The notes: generated by a model not told the origin, from the sequence alone. Shown: positions 1 through 9,144, counted from the stretch's first letter. The stretch is DNA of 64,000 nucleotides from an uncultured Verrucomicrobiota bacterium (GCA_903922605.1 CAIXUG010000056.1:1-64000), one strand, 5' to 3'. Translations and numbers: made by a program.

Positions 1-80
1 GCCACCGCCGCCTGGGTGGCCTCACCCTGGTCGTATGCCGCCAGAATCCGTTCCCGCAAATCCACCGACAGAGTGCGCAT
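1..80 (-). CDS. IS630-family transposase, N-terminal fragment (runs off the window)
   Basis: The minus strand from the ATG at 78-80 reads MRTLSVDLRERILAAYDQGE and then ATQAAVA up to the window edge. An LSVDLRER-type start followed by a helix-turn-helix is typical of the N-terminal DNA-binding part of IS630 transposases. Only about 26 codons are visible, so intactness cannot be judged. If this is an insertion sequence, its outer end should lie in the AT-rich stretch just upstream (about 105-136). The family call rests on a short segment and is an inference. Confidence 0.6.
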   Translation of the reverse strand, partial: MRTLSVDLRERILAAYDQGEATQAAV

Positions 81-383
81 GCCCAAACCCTGCCAGAACC
101 CCCACAAAATAGCTACAGTTTTATTTAAAACGCTCTAGGCCAAGGCAAGCGAGGGACGAGCGCTGCCTTGGGTTGGTAGGACCAAATCCGTCAGCCCCAA
201 CGGGGCGGTACATCCATCCTGACGCATGCGTTGTGCCGCCCCTTTGGGGCTTGGCCCGTCATTCACGCGATGAACCCAGGGCGGCGCGGACTCCGTCCGG
301 CTTGCCCTGGGCTGGCTTGTGGCCGGGCTTTTGGCCCTTCCGACAGCGGGACGGGGCGCTGCGCTACACCTTCTATAACTTCC
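81..383. repeat. Gene-free stretch: probable IS end plus palindromic repeat
   Basis: About 300 bases without a convincing gene. Positions 105-136 are AT-rich (tttatttaaaacgctcta) and may be the terminal region of the IS630-like element. From about 137 to 345 the DNA is made of G/C-rich inverted segments, for example cccagggc at 275-282 facing gccctggg at 304-311, and agccccaacgggg followed by cccctttggggct. The style resembles the larger palindromes at 10923-11152 and 23673-23900, but direct relatedness is uncertain. The short ORFs here look like artefacts of the repeat. Confidence 0.45.
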
Positions 384-2477
384 TCAGAATCTCGCCGTCA
401 GCGTCACCCTCGCAGCGAGCGGTTCCACGGGATGGAAGTGGATATCGTTTACCCCGTCGGCTGGCTCGCCGGGCAGGCGTGAGGCATAGAGATACTCGAT
501 GTCGCTATCCTTCCGGTTGAGCAGGTTGAACACATCCACCGCGAGCGACCAGGTGCGGTTAAAGCGGTAGCCCGCCTGGGCGTTGAGCAAGAGGGTCTGA
601 TTGCTGCGCACCGAATCATCCTCCACCAGCGGGCGCGGACCGAAGTAGCGCAGGCGCAGGCTGCCGAAAAACCCGTGCTCCGGATTGGGATCATGCAGGC
701 TGACACCGGCCGCCAGGACAGTCTCAATGCTACCGGGGATTTGTTGGCCGATGGGGCTCCCCGTGATCGGGTCGTAATTCTGCGTTCGGAAGCGCGCATG
801 CGACCAGCTGAAGTCGGCATCGAAGGTCAGCCATTTGTTCGGTGTGTAGTAATTGGCGAACTCAACGCCATAGCGCCGGCTGGGCCGGCTGGCCTCGGTG
901 TCGCCGCCATCCCCGGAGAAGACCAGTTCCGAATCCAGATCCAGCCACCAGATCGACACGGTGCTTTGCAGGTCGGGAAGAACCAGGGTGCGAACTCCCA
1001 CCTCCGCGCCATAGGTGCGCACCAGCGGGTCGACCGGACTGATGGCCGTGGTGGGATCATTGGGCAGGACGTGCGTGGTCGCGCCCCGGCCGTCGTTGCT
1101 GTGAAAGCCCAGACCGCCGCTCAGGTACAGTTCGGTTTTTGCCCAGGGCCCGAACACCAGGCTGCCCTTCGGGCTGACCAGCGTGCTGTCGCGCTCGCCG
1201 CTGTTGAGCGGCTGGTTGCTCGCCACGTCAAAATGATAGTAATCGGCCCGCAGGCCCAGCGTGCTGCGAAACCAGTCCGTCCACTTGGTCTTGTGCTCCG
1301 CATAGGGTGACACGCTGATCTGCCCCACGTTGTCCTCGCGGGTGGTGGACAGATAATTTCGGGCCTCGGTGTGGTTGAGCCCGTTGCTGATGTCATCGCC
1401 CCGCACCTGCACGCCCACGGTGCTTTCGGAATCCATCCCCAGCAGATCATAGTGCCACGTATGATGCGCCTTGAGGCCGCCGAAGCCCCGCTGGTCGTGC
1501 TGCTCGAACTGGTCGCCGTGGACCGGTTCGTCGAGGAAGTAGGTGAAGTTCGAAAACAGATCGAGGTCGTAGTACACCCCGTAAAGCTGGACTTCCGTGT
1601 GGCCGTTCTCCGTTTCCCGATGCCATTCGGCGCTCAGGCTGAAGCGGTGGGAATCGCCGCCATCGGTCGGATCAATCTCCCCGAAACGTCCGCCCGCCAG
1701 CGAAGGCACGGCGCGTTCGGCGATCTGGTCGGTCGAGTTCCAATTCCCGGCATAGGCCATGGCGGTGACATTGAAGCCGGTATCGCCCTGCTGCTGGCTA
1801 TAACGCAGCACACCGTTGATCTTCTGGTAATCCTCCGGCTGCTGCCAGGGACCGTCGTCGTGCGACAATTCCACCGCATAGAGCAGGTCGCCCGGACCGG
1901 CCTTCGACGAATTGGCGAACAGCGCGCGGGCGTAGCCAAAGCTGCCGGCTTCCAGCTGGGCCAGACCGCGATCCAGGGTGTTGGCGTAGCTCAGGTCCGC
2001 TGCGCCCGCCGAGCCGAAGTCACCCACATCCGCGTAATACGGCCCCTTGCGGTAGTGGACTGTCTCCACCAGTTCTGGGATGAGGAAGTTCAGGTCCGTG
2101 TAGCCCTGGCCGTGCGCATGCGAGGGCAGGTTCACGGGAACCCCATCCACGCTGGTGGCGAAGTCGGTGCCGTGATCGAGGTTGAAGCCGCGCAGGAAGT
2201 ACTGGTTCGCCTTCCCCGAGCCGCTGTGCTGCGTGACGATCACGCCGGGGATTGTTTCCAGCACCTCGCCGGGACGGAGGAACGGGCGGTATTCCAGATG
2301 ATCTTCCCCAACGTAGCCCTCGCTCGCGGCGTCAGCGACATTGAGCAGGGAGTCGGCGCGACCGGTGATGGTGGTCTTCTCCATCAGCTCCGGCTCATGG
2401 GCCTGTGCCAGGCCAGGGACAAGCAGGCCGGTGAGGCTGGCGGTGAGACCGAGGAAAACGGAGTGACGCGTGTACAT
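384..2477 (-). CDS. TonB-dependent outer-membrane receptor
   Basis: A protein of about 697 residues. From the ATG at 2477 it begins MYTRHSVFLGLTASLTGLL, a good signal peptide ending near AQA. An in-frame TTG at 2528 would add 17 basic residues. The plug domain follows (RPGEVLETIPGVIVTQHSGS, then FLRGFNLDHGTDFATSVDG), then a long beta-barrel rich in aromatic and alternating residues, ending in ...TLTARF with the terminal Phe typical of outer-membrane barrels. It would import a chelate or oligomer using TonB/ExbBD energy. The substrate cannot be told. No TonB partner genes are nearby. I looked for a cobalamin riboswitch in the upstream 200 bases and saw no B12 box. Confidence 0.9.
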   Translation of the reverse strand: MYTRHSVFLGLTASLTGLLVPGLAQAHEPELMEKTTITGRADSLLNVADAASEGYVGEDHLEYRPFLRPGEVLETIPGVIVTQHSGSGKANQYFLRGFNLDHGTDFATSVDGVPVNLPSHAHGQGYTDLNFLIPELVETVHYRKGPYYADVGDFGSAGAADLSYANTLDRGLAQLEAGSFGYARALFANSSKAGPGDLLYAVELSHDDGPWQQPEDYQKINGVLRYSQQQGDTGFNVTAMAYAGNWNSTDQIAERAVPSLAGGRFGEIDPTDGGDSHRFSLSAEWHRETENGHTEVQLYGVYYDLDLFSNFTYFLDEPVHGDQFEQHDQRGFGGLKAHHTWHYDLLGMDSESTVGVQVRGDDISNGLNHTEARNYLSTTREDNVGQISVSPYAEHKTKWTDWFRSTLGLRADYYHFDVASNQPLNSGERDSTLVSPKGSLVFGPWAKTELYLSGGLGFHSNDGRGATTHVLPNDPTTAISPVDPLVRTYGAEVGVRTLVLPDLQSTVSIWWLDLDSELVFSGDGGDTEASRPSRRYGVEFANYYTPNKWLTFDADFSWSHARFRTQNYDPITGSPIGQQIPGSIETVLAAGVSLHDPNPEHGFFGSLRLRYFGPRPLVEDDSVRSNQTLLLNAQAGYRFNRTWSLAVDVFNLLNRKDSDIEYLYASRLPGEPADGVNDIHFHPVEPLAARVTLTARF

Positions 2478-2744
2478 GGCTGCCCAAGCCGGTCGTTTCC
2501 ACGCGGACCGGCGACGCTGGTTTTTCAACGTGCGGGCAGCAAAAAGCCGCCCGTTCGACAGCTACGGAAGACTTCCCTCCGCCATTGCTGCCCCGGGTGG
2601 CTGAAAAACTCATGGCCCCAAACATCCGGCCGGGCAAGCAGCATCTCCAACGCTGCGGGAGACGCTTGTTAAACGTGTCCCACGGCCAGCCGGATGCAGC
2701 GATCGGTGATTGAAGGCCGTTGACCGTTTATGGGACGGCAGGCG

Positions 2745-3092
2745 TCAGCCCTTGGTCGCGGCCAATTCGCGGAAGGCCTCGTAGGCGAGGCTGCGAAGGC
2801 GGCTGCTGGAAACCCGCAGCCCCAGGGTGCCGCGCCAGAAGGGCTGTTCCGCGAGCAGACGGGTGTGGATGGTTTCGATGGCGTCCTCGAACTGGGAGTG
2901 ATTCCGGGCCTGCGCGACGAAGCGCAGCACTTCGCGGTCGGCGCGGAAGATTTCCGGCCGGCGACGGAGGAGCAGCCAGACCAAAGGCCATTTCCAGGGG
3001 CCAACCCCGCGGCAGAAGAGATACCGTTGGGCGGCCTCCTCGGAGAGGCCACGCTGGGAGGCGAGACACGAAAGGAGAGTCGGTTGGTTCAT
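2745..3092 (-). CDS. Conserved hypothetical protein, 115 aa
   Basis: A small soluble protein starting MNQPTLLSCLASQRGLSEEA and rich in Leu, Arg and Trp, with no signal peptide and no motif that I recognise. The ATG at 3092 is followed by an uninterrupted frame in which helices alternate with Arg-rich loops (LLLRRRPEIFRADREVLRFV). It lies between the TonB receptor and a divergently transcribed membrane protein. Function unknown. Confidence 0.55.
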   Translation of the reverse strand: MNQPTLLSCLASQRGLSEEAAQRYLFCRGVGPWKWPLVWLLLRRRPEIFRADREVLRFVAQARNHSQFEDAIETIHTRLLAEQPFWRGTLGLRVSSSRLRSLAYEAFRELAATKG

Positions 3093-3370
3093 GGGGTTAA
3101 GAACCGGAAACCATCTAGCTGTCCGCCCCGTAATTCCGTCAAGGGCCGTGCCAATCCCGAAAAAGATTTAGCCCAACTGGCACATGGTTGTTGCCGAGGA
3201 AGTTGTCAGGCCCGCTTCGGCGGCAGATGCGACGGACGCAATGCGGTTGGCGCGGACAATCATGGCTGAACAACAACGCACATTCGGACCGCACGGATGC
3301 AATAAAATCCTTGGCGAACTTCCGGACCGGCGCGACAACACTTCGCATGGAAGTCAGCCCTCCAAAGCAC

Positions 3371-4072
3371 ATGCCGCGTACGTGGTGGAACTCGACCGGC
3401 CGGTTCGTGGTGTTCCTGCTCGCCGCCTCGTCCATAGCGTGCCTGCTGCTGGATTTTTACAAGGTCTGCCCGATGCGGACTTTCACCTTTTTCCTGTTCC
3501 TGCCCGCGCTGGTCGTGCTGACGGTCCTCGCGATCGCGGACCGGCTGCGCGGCGATCGCCAGCTGTGGAATGCGGTGCTCATCGGTGTGCTGGGCGGCTT
3601 CATTGCGGCGGTCGCCTATGATGTTTTCCGGCTGCCGTTCGTCTTCGCGAAGGACTGGGGACTGATTGCCGTGGTGCCGCCGATGCCGCTCTTCAAGGTG
3701 TTCCCCCGTTTTGGCGCCATGATCCTGGGCGAACCCATCGAGCAGTCGTCCTACTCCCTCACCGCCCAACTGCTGGGCTGGGCGTATCACTTCAGCAACG
3801 GCTGCACTTTCGGCGTGATGTATCTCGCCATGGTCGGCAACGGCGCACGCCGTCACTGGGCCTGGGCCGTGGTCATGGCCGTCGGGCTGGAGCTGGGGAT
3901 GCTGTTCACGCCGTATCCGCAGACGTTCGGCATCAATGTCACCCCGCGTTTCGTGGTCGTGACCCTGGTTGCGCACCTGATCTTCGGCGTCGGCCTCGGG
4001 TTATCCGCGCGCTGGCTGGCCCGGCGGAAGGCTTTCGCGACGCCCGCTTGTCCGCAGCTGGTGCCGGCCTGA
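3371..4072 (+). CDS. Integral membrane protein of unknown function
   Basis: From the ATG at 3371 the product (233 aa) starts MPRTWWNSTGRFVVFLLAAS; an in-frame ATG at 3347 would add eight residues. About six hydrophobic helices are visible: residues ~11-29, the segment FTFFLFLPALVVLTVLAIA, then WNAVLIGVLGGFIAAVAYD, a middle pair around WAYHFSNGCTFGVMYLAMV, WAWAVVMAVGLELGMLF, and a last helix near VVVTLVAHLIFGVGLGLSA before a basic tail. No catalytic motif is recognised. It is followed 30 bases later by a secreted protein on the same strand, so the two may be co-transcribed. Confidence 0.7.
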   Translation: MPRTWWNSTGRFVVFLLAASSIACLLLDFYKVCPMRTFTFFLFLPALVVLTVLAIADRLRGDRQLWNAVLIGVLGGFIAAVAYDVFRLPFVFAKDWGLIAVVPPMPLFKVFPRFGAMILGEPIEQSSYSLTAQLLGWAYHFSNGCTFGVMYLAMVGNGARRHWAWAVVMAVGLELGMLFTPYPQTFGINVTPRFVVVTLVAHLIFGVGLGLSARWLARRKAFATPACPQLVPA

Positions 4073-4102
4073 AACCGGGATCGCCGCCCTGCTTGGTTTC
4101 CC

Positions 4103-5683
4103 ATGAGACAGCGACGGTCAGCGATTTGGGTGTGCGGCTTGCTCCTGCTGGTCGGCGCGCTCAGGGCGGCGGCTGCCAGCGAGGAAGCGGCGGCCAAGCG
4201 CGTGGCCCAGAACGCCCGTGAAGAGGCGAAGCGGACGGGTTTCAAGCTGGAATACGGGGAATTGCTGCCGGTGCTTACGCCGGAGGAGCAAAGCCGCGCG
4301 GCGGTGATCACCAATGCCGGCTTCGCGCTCCGACCGCTCCGCCTCACCCAGAGTCTCAAATGGATGGAGCCGATGGCGCGCGGCGCGGCGCGCTGTGGCT
4401 GGCAGAGCGAGGGGAAGTGGAACGAAGTCGCCGGTGAACTGGAAACGATCGCGGCGCCGCTCGACGCGGCGGCTGAGATTCTGCAGGCGGACCGCCCGCT
4501 CCGTTTCGTGGTAGGGCCCTCCTTGCTACTGCCTCATCTCGCCGGGCTGAAGTCGCTCGCCAATGCTTTCACGGCCCGGATGGCCCTGGCCCTGCGTGAC
4601 GGCAACACCGCCGAGGCCTGGACCAATCTGCTCGCCGTGACCGCGCTGGCGATCCGCTACGATCCGGAACCGGCCGAGGTTTCCCATCTGGTGCGGGCGG
4701 GACTGGTCCAACAGGCGTTCGTCGCGACCTGGGAGGCGTTGCAGACCAATGTCTGGACGGACACCCAGCTTGGGGACCTGAGCGGGCAATGGGCCCGTGT
4801 GGATGTGTTTCGTGGGGTGCCGGACACGGCCATGCTGCAGGCCGCCCAACTGCTGACCTATACCGCCGCGGTCCGCGGCGAATACCTGACCAACCACGTG
4901 GTGACGCCGGAGCTTTCCCGCCTGGGCCGCAGTAGTCTTACGGAGCCGGGCAGGGCCTGGAACGAATTCAGGGACCTGGTCCACTACGCGGCCAGCCAGA
5001 AAGATTATGCGCGGAAGGGCAGCTATCTCGACGAGGTTCTCATCATCCGGTTTTATCAGAAACGGGCCGGTGAACTCCGCCGGGCCATTGGACAGACCAA
5101 CTGGCTCGCGATGCGCCCCCTTCCCGGGGTGACCAACCATAATTTTCTCAGCCTGACGACGAACACCCCTTCACACCTCCAGTCGTTGGTGAACAGTCGG
5201 GAAATAATGATGGCCACTTCGCTCTATGCCAGTGGCGGCGGTGCGAATACCGCTCTCGGCCGGCTGGTGGAAACGGAAGCCCGGCGGCGGGTGCTGCTCA
5301 CGGCGCTGGCCGTCCAACGTGAACACTTGCGTCAGGGGCAGCCGCCCAAGTCACTGGCGGATGTGCCCGGCGCAGTGCGTGACTTCATCACCGGCGATCC
5401 CCTGCGCTATCGCGTGGAAACCAACGGCAGCGTGGTGCTTTATTCACCGGGCGTGGATACGGAGGACAATGGCGGTGAAATGTTGCCGACGAAGATTGGG
5501 GAAATCAGATCCGCTGCAAAAGCCGACCTCGTCTGGCCCCGGATGGCCACGGCCACGGATAGTATGAGACTGGGCCGTGACCGTGGATCAGCTCCGGACA
5601 TCGACCCCGTGTCCGGCAATTTCCGGCCGGCGGTGCAATCGACTCCCGAGCCGGATGACAACGACCCCGATGATCCGCCGTGA
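4103..5683 (+). CDS. Secreted protein of unknown function, partner of the adjacent sigma factor
   Basis: 526 residues starting MRQRRSAIWVCGLLLLVGAL, a signal peptide with cleavage near AAA. The body is helical. Near the C-terminus GDPLRYRVETNGSVVLYSPG followed by VDTEDNGG matches the D-P-..-LxYR...LYSxGxDxxDDGG pattern seen at the ends of type II secretion pseudopilin-like proteins. It ends in an acidic, Pro-rich tail. The gene converges on the sigma-factor fusion (stop codons 31 bases apart), a pairing I associate with Verrucomicrobiota. The reaction or role is unknown; an extracytoplasmic partner of the sigma factor is a guess. Confidence 0.75.
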   Translation: MRQRRSAIWVCGLLLLVGALRAAAASEEAAAKRVAQNAREEAKRTGFKLEYGELLPVLTPEEQSRAAVITNAGFALRPLRLTQSLKWMEPMARGAARCGWQSEGKWNEVAGELETIAAPLDAAAEILQADRPLRFVVGPSLLLPHLAGLKSLANAFTARMALALRDGNTAEAWTNLLAVTALAIRYDPEPAEVSHLVRAGLVQQAFVATWEALQTNVWTDTQLGDLSGQWARVDVFRGVPDTAMLQAAQLLTYTAAVRGEYLTNHVVTPELSRLGRSSLTEPGRAWNEFRDLVHYAASQKDYARKGSYLDEVLIIRFYQKRAGELRRAIGQTNWLAMRPLPGVTNHNFLSLTTNTPSHLQSLVNSREIMMATSLYASGGGANTALGRLVETEARRRVLLTALAVQREHLRQGQPPKSLADVPGAVRDFITGDPLRYRVETNGSVVLYSPGVDTEDNGGEMLPTKIGEIRSAAKADLVWPRMATATDSMRLGRDRGSAPDIDPVSGNFRPAVQSTPEPDDNDPDDPP

Positions 5684-5714
5684 GGCCCGGCGCTAACAGC
5701 GCCCGGCGGGTGGT

Positions 5715-7193
5715 TCAATTGCCGCCCGATCCGGTCGGGGTGCCTGTCTTGTGCTGGACCTGATGCTGTGCCTCCCAGGCGCTGAAGTCGCCGTCGTCGC
5801 TGCGATGCACCTCGCTGTGACCGTCGGCGAAGCCGTAGGTCCGCATCCAGCCGCCCTTGGGGTTCTGCCAGGCAGTGCGTTCGCGCAGGACGATGGCGGC
5901 GGAGGGATTGGCGATGTCGAGGAGCGAGCCCGAAAACAGGAGCTCGAAATCGTCCGTTTGCAGCGCCGACAACACTTCCGCCTGGTCGGCAAAATCCCGG
6001 TTGGTTTTGACCTGGGCCAGGGCGGTCTCCAATGAATCGGGAAACCGGTCGTGGTGGTCGTTGGCAAACAGGAGGAAGCCCAGGACAAGCAGCTTGGCCT
6101 CGGTCATCCGGCGGATCGCAAAGGTCTTGGGAATCTCCTCCTCCTCTTCAGCGGATTGGCCCGGAGCCGCCGCCGCTTTGCCCGTCGGCGAAGCCGCCCG
6201 ATTGGCAGTGCCGACCTGTTTTCGCAGCTGGGCGACCTCGCCCCGGAGGCGCAGCAGCTCCGTCTGCGGCTGGCGGAGGCGGGCCAGTTCCTCGGCATTC
6301 TGCGCCGCAATCCGGCGGGCGGCCTGTGCGTCCTCGGTCAGTTGGGCGATCTGCTGGCGCAGTGCGGTGTTTTCGGCGTGCTGCCGTTGCAGCGAGCGGT
6401 GCTGCAGGACAACCGCGGTTCCGGTGAGGGCGAGCAACAGCACGCCGGCGGTGAGTTTGAGCTTGGTGGCGGCCATAAACGTGAAGAGTCCAAACGTGGA
6501 AGTGGTGGTGACCGCCGCAGCCAAGGCGGCGGTGGTGACAGCGGATGTCAAAGCCGCGGGGGCCGCCGTGACGGCCTGCCCGGACAGCGCGACCGCGAGC
6601 GCGGCGGCGGTCGAGGTCACGCCGCGTTTCGCCAGTTTCGCGTGCAACTTGTCCAGCGCACGGTCCACGCGCATCCGGGCGGCATTTTCACTCAGGCCGA
6701 GCCGCGCGCCGACCTCGGCGAGCGGGCGCTGTTCGAAGTGGCGCAGCAGCACAGCCAGGCGGTCGGTTTCTCCGAGATCGTGCATCGCGGCATCGAGCAC
6801 CGGGCGGAGCCGCGTCCAGTCGGGTGGCGGTTCGGCCGCGGGTTCCTGAAGCAGTTCCTGCATGGCGTGCGCCTCCTGTTCGCGCCGCTGGCGGCGGGTT
6901 TCATTGCGGACGTTGCGGGCGGCCATCCGGTGGGTGGTGGTATAGAGCCAGCCGGCGAGGGCCGGGTGGCGCGCAAGCCGGTCGGCCTGCCGCGCCAGCT
7001 CGGTGAAAACGCCCTGCGTAACATCCACCGCTGAGGCGGTGTTGCCGCCGACCTGCCGGAGAGCGGCAGAATGAACGAGACCGATATGACGGCGCACGAG
7101 TTCCGCGAACGCTTCCTCGGCCCGCTCCCCGGCGTAGCGGCGGAGCAGCGTGGCATCATCGGTGGTGGTGGTGGCGGCCAGCGTCATGTTCAT
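5715..7193 (-). CDS. ECF-type sigma factor fused to a membrane-anchored pseudopilin-like domain
   Basis: 492 residues from the ATG at 7193 (MNMTLAATTTTDD); an in-frame extension reaches 7454 but is not coding-like. Residues ~13-100 are sigma region 2 (ATLLRRYAGERAEEAFAELV, DVTQGVFTELARQ), and ~135-190 region 4 (LAEVGARLGLSENAARMRVD). An Ala/Thr-rich linker leads to one membrane helix at ~246-265, a coiled coil at ~268-327, an acidic linker, and a C-terminal domain with LLFANDHHDRFPDS and YGFADGHSEVH. The latter resembles the FADGH signature of planctomycete/verrucomicrobial pseudopilins. This implies a sigma factor tethered to the membrane with an exported sensory domain. How it would be released is not visible. 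Confidence 0.85.
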   Translation of the reverse strand: MNMTLAATTTTDDATLLRRYAGERAEEAFAELVRRHIGLVHSAALRQVGGNTASAVDVTQGVFTELARQADRLARHPALAGWLYTTTHRMAARNVRNETRRQRREQEAHAMQELLQEPAAEPPPDWTRLRPVLDAAMHDLGETDRLAVLLRHFEQRPLAEVGARLGLSENAARMRVDRALDKLHAKLAKRGVTSTAAALAVALSGQAVTAAPAALTSAVTTAALAAAVTTTSTFGLFTFMAATKLKLTAGVLLLALTGTAVVLQHRSLQRQHAENTALRQQIAQLTEDAQAARRIAAQNAEELARLRQPQTELLRLRGEVAQLRKQVGTANRAASPTGKAAAAPGQSAEEEEEIPKTFAIRRMTEAKLLVLGFLLFANDHHDRFPDSLETALAQVKTNRDFADQAEVLSALQTDDFELLFSGSLLDIANPSAAIVLRERTAWQNPKGGWMRTYGFADGHSEVHRSDDGDFSAWEAQHQVQHKTGTPTGSGGN

Positions 7194-7238
7194 CAGGCAA
7201 TGCCCGGCGCGGGCAAAAGCGCACAGGAAAAATTGAGC

Positions 7239-7314
7239 GTTCTTAATCTTAATCTTCTTCGTAATCGTAATCGCGGGAAGCTCGGTGATTACGAAGAAGA
7301 TTAGGATTAAGAGC
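7239..7314. repeat. Hairpin built from hexamer repeats (GATTAA/GATTAC type)
   Basis: Arms 7242-7266 and 7287-7311 are inverted copies with a single difference over 25 bases, and pairing extends loosely to 7239/7314. Each arm is itself a degenerate hexamer repeat (cttaatcttaatcttcttcg). The loop is 20 bases. It begins just upstream of the DUF72 gene's stop codon on the minus strand and precedes the sigma gene. Two other hairpins of the same design are at 26226-26309 and 61638-61703, each after a stop codon. It may act as a terminator or mRNA stabiliser for the upstream gene. Confidence 0.8.
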
Positions 7315-7326
7315 TGCCCAGGCAGC

Positions 7327-8316
7327 TCAGTTTTCCGGCGGGCGGTCCGTCTGATCCAGTTCCGCGACGACGGCGGCCACCGACAGCGGCGAGCAGCCCT
7401 CAAACTTGTTGCCGAAATGGGCGAACAGCGGCACGCCGCGCCGACTGGCCTCACGAATCATCCGAACCGCCGCCGTCCGGGCCTCGGGGAATGGTTCACG
7501 TAAGCGGTCGAAGGGCACCATCTGCCGTTCACGTTCCTCATAATCGGTTCCGGGCCGCGTGAGCAGCCGTGCGCCGGCAAAAATGGTGGTCCAGCAGCCG
7601 GGCAGCTCCAGTTGCCGGTCCAGTGCGGTGCCATCCGACCACTGGTTGAAAAGATAGGCCACACCCCGCGCCGCGAGCCGGGCGAAGAATTCCGGGTGCA
7701 GCAGGTTCCGGTTGCGGACCTCGACGCCGTACCGCCAGCCCGGCGGCAGCTCGCCCAGGACGCGGTCCAGCGCGTCCACGAAATCCCTGCCGCGCGCGAA
7801 ATCCGGTGCGTGGAAGCGGGAGAACTCGAACATCACCAGCCCGACCTGCTCACGGATCGCCTCCAGAGGACGCAGGAATTCGCGGACGCACAGGTCGGCG
7901 ATGAGGAAATTGGGATTGGGCAGGCCACCACGCTCGGCATGGCGGGGCAGGGGCGGGAAGCGCTTCGCAGTGATCTCGTCCGTCACCTTGAACGAGAAAC
8001 GGAAATCCGCCGGCACCTGCGCGGCCAGCTCGCGGAGGGATTTTTCGGTGGGAAAGTGGTAATAGGTGGCGTCCACGCCGACGGCCTTGAACGTCTGCGC
8101 GTATTCCGTGAGGCAATGCTGCTGAAAGCGCGTTTCAGAAAACCGGCCCCGGAACTCATACCGCGACTGCGTGTAAAGGTGGCCGATCCAGCCCGGATAT
8201 TTCCACGACGAGGTGCCCAGATAGATGCCTTGCAAGGCCAGCGCGGCCAGCCGCTCGCGGAGGGGCTGAAGCGGGTCCTCTTCGGGCGGCAACAGGTTGC
8301 CAAAGTCATTTTCCAT
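7327..8316 (-). CDS. DUF72 (YecE-like) protein
   Basis: 329 residues from the ATG at 8316 (MENDFGNLLPPEED). The sequence shows the DUF72 hallmarks: GIYLGTSSWKYPGWIGHLYT near the N-terminus, FSETRFQQHCLTEYAQTFKA, VDATYYHFPTEKSLRELAAQ, FRFSFKVTDEIT, YGVEVRNRNLLHPEF, and a late PLFAHFGNKFEG. The family adopts a TIM-barrel fold; its biochemical role is not established. Its start overlaps the end of the upstream DUF3592 gene by 11 bases, suggesting translational coupling. Confidence 0.88.
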   Translation of the reverse strand: MENDFGNLLPPEEDPLQPLRERLAALALQGIYLGTSSWKYPGWIGHLYTQSRYEFRGRFSETRFQQHCLTEYAQTFKAVGVDATYYHFPTEKSLRELAAQVPADFRFSFKVTDEITAKRFPPLPRHAERGGLPNPNFLIADLCVREFLRPLEAIREQVGLVMFEFSRFHAPDFARGRDFVDALDRVLGELPPGWRYGVEVRNRNLLHPEFFARLAARGVAYLFNQWSDGTALDRQLELPGCWTTIFAGARLLTRPGTDYEERERQMVPFDRLREPFPEARTAAVRMIREASRRGVPLFAHFGNKFEGCSPLSVAAVVAELDQTDRPPEN

Positions 8317-8941
8317 CCGTGCGAGGCGAACCTCCCGATTGGATACGCTTGCGGCCAGCAGGAATCGGCGGGCGGGACGAGGAGAAAGCGGGAGGTTGTC
8401 GCCTGCACCATTCGCGCAACTGCCAGCCGAGGAAGACCATTCCAAGGCCGCTGAAGGAAAAAAGCGCCGAGGTATATACGACATGAGTCATGTTGGGACC
8501 GGCCTCGAGCACGGAATCGACCGGGCTCCCCGGCCGGTAATGAACCTCAACCGTTGAACCGGCGGGATATGTTCGGGGCACCGCTTCCACAGCGTAAGGC
8601 TCCATGACATTGCCGGCAGTCACATGGTCTCCCTCCCAGTTCGTCCCTTCGGCGATAAAGGCATAACGGATGCGCATCTGTAATCGGCTGCTTTTTCCCG
8701 TCCCTTCCCAGCCCGATTCGGAGCTCAGCACTCTGCCTTGGACGACAGGCCATTGGGCGGAGGACAGGGCTGTCCTGAAGCATCTCGCCTCTGGGACCCC
8801 AAAGCCCAGTGCGGCCAGCGTAAATCCGGCAGCCGCGATGACGATGAGTACGGGTTGCCTCGCATTTTGCGGCTGTGTCACGGCGCGGGTATATCGGGTG
8901 CAACATTCGTTACCGAAGGGAAAAGCGTACCGGAATTCCAT
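8306..8941 (-). CDS. DUF3592 domain membrane protein
   Basis: 211 residues. A first membrane helix (VLIVIAAAGFTLAALGFGV) is followed by an extracytoplasmic segment with the DUF3592 pattern (QWPVVQGRVLSSESG, MRIRYAFIAEGTNWEGD, YPAGSTVEVHYRPGSPVDSV). A second helix (YTSALFSFSGLGMVFLGWQL) and a basic tail follow. The function of DUF3592 proteins is unknown. The ATG at 8941 gives 30 residues before the first helix; a later start is possible. The 3' end overlaps the DUF72 gene. Confidence 0.75.
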   Translation of the reverse strand: MEFRYAFPFGNECCTRYTRAVTQPQNARQPVLIVIAAAGFTLAALGFGVPEARCFRTALSSAQWPVVQGRVLSSESGWEGTGKSSRLQMRIRYAFIAEGTNWEGDHVTAGNVMEPYAVEAVPRTYPAGSTVEVHYRPGSPVDSVLEAGPNMTHVVYTSALFSFSGLGMVFLGWQLREWCRRQPPAFSSSRPPIPAGRKRIQSGGSPRTDGK

Positions 8942-9144
8942 CCATGTCCTGTCCTTGACGTCCTATTCCCGAACCGCGCGCGCGTCTTCTGACTTTTCTC
9001 GTCAAAGCCGGACGGGTCACTTTTGCGGGAACGGGCGCATCGGAGAAACAATCAGAGGACGGGCGGGACGCGCCGTCCTACGACTGAGCATTGCCGCGCT
9101 CCTTTTGCGTGACGGCGGAGGAATGCTCTCGCAACGTCGCCGCC

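Noticed and set aside
1371-2672. Long plus-strand open frame (433 codons) opposite the TonB receptor
   Set aside because: Antisense shadow caused by high GC at third positions; the minus-strand frame has a signal peptide, plug motif and barrel end, while this one has no family features.
2529-2744. Possible cobalamin riboswitch upstream of the TonB receptor
   Set aside because: No B12 box (GCC.CTG core) or matching stem order could be found in the minus-strand leader.
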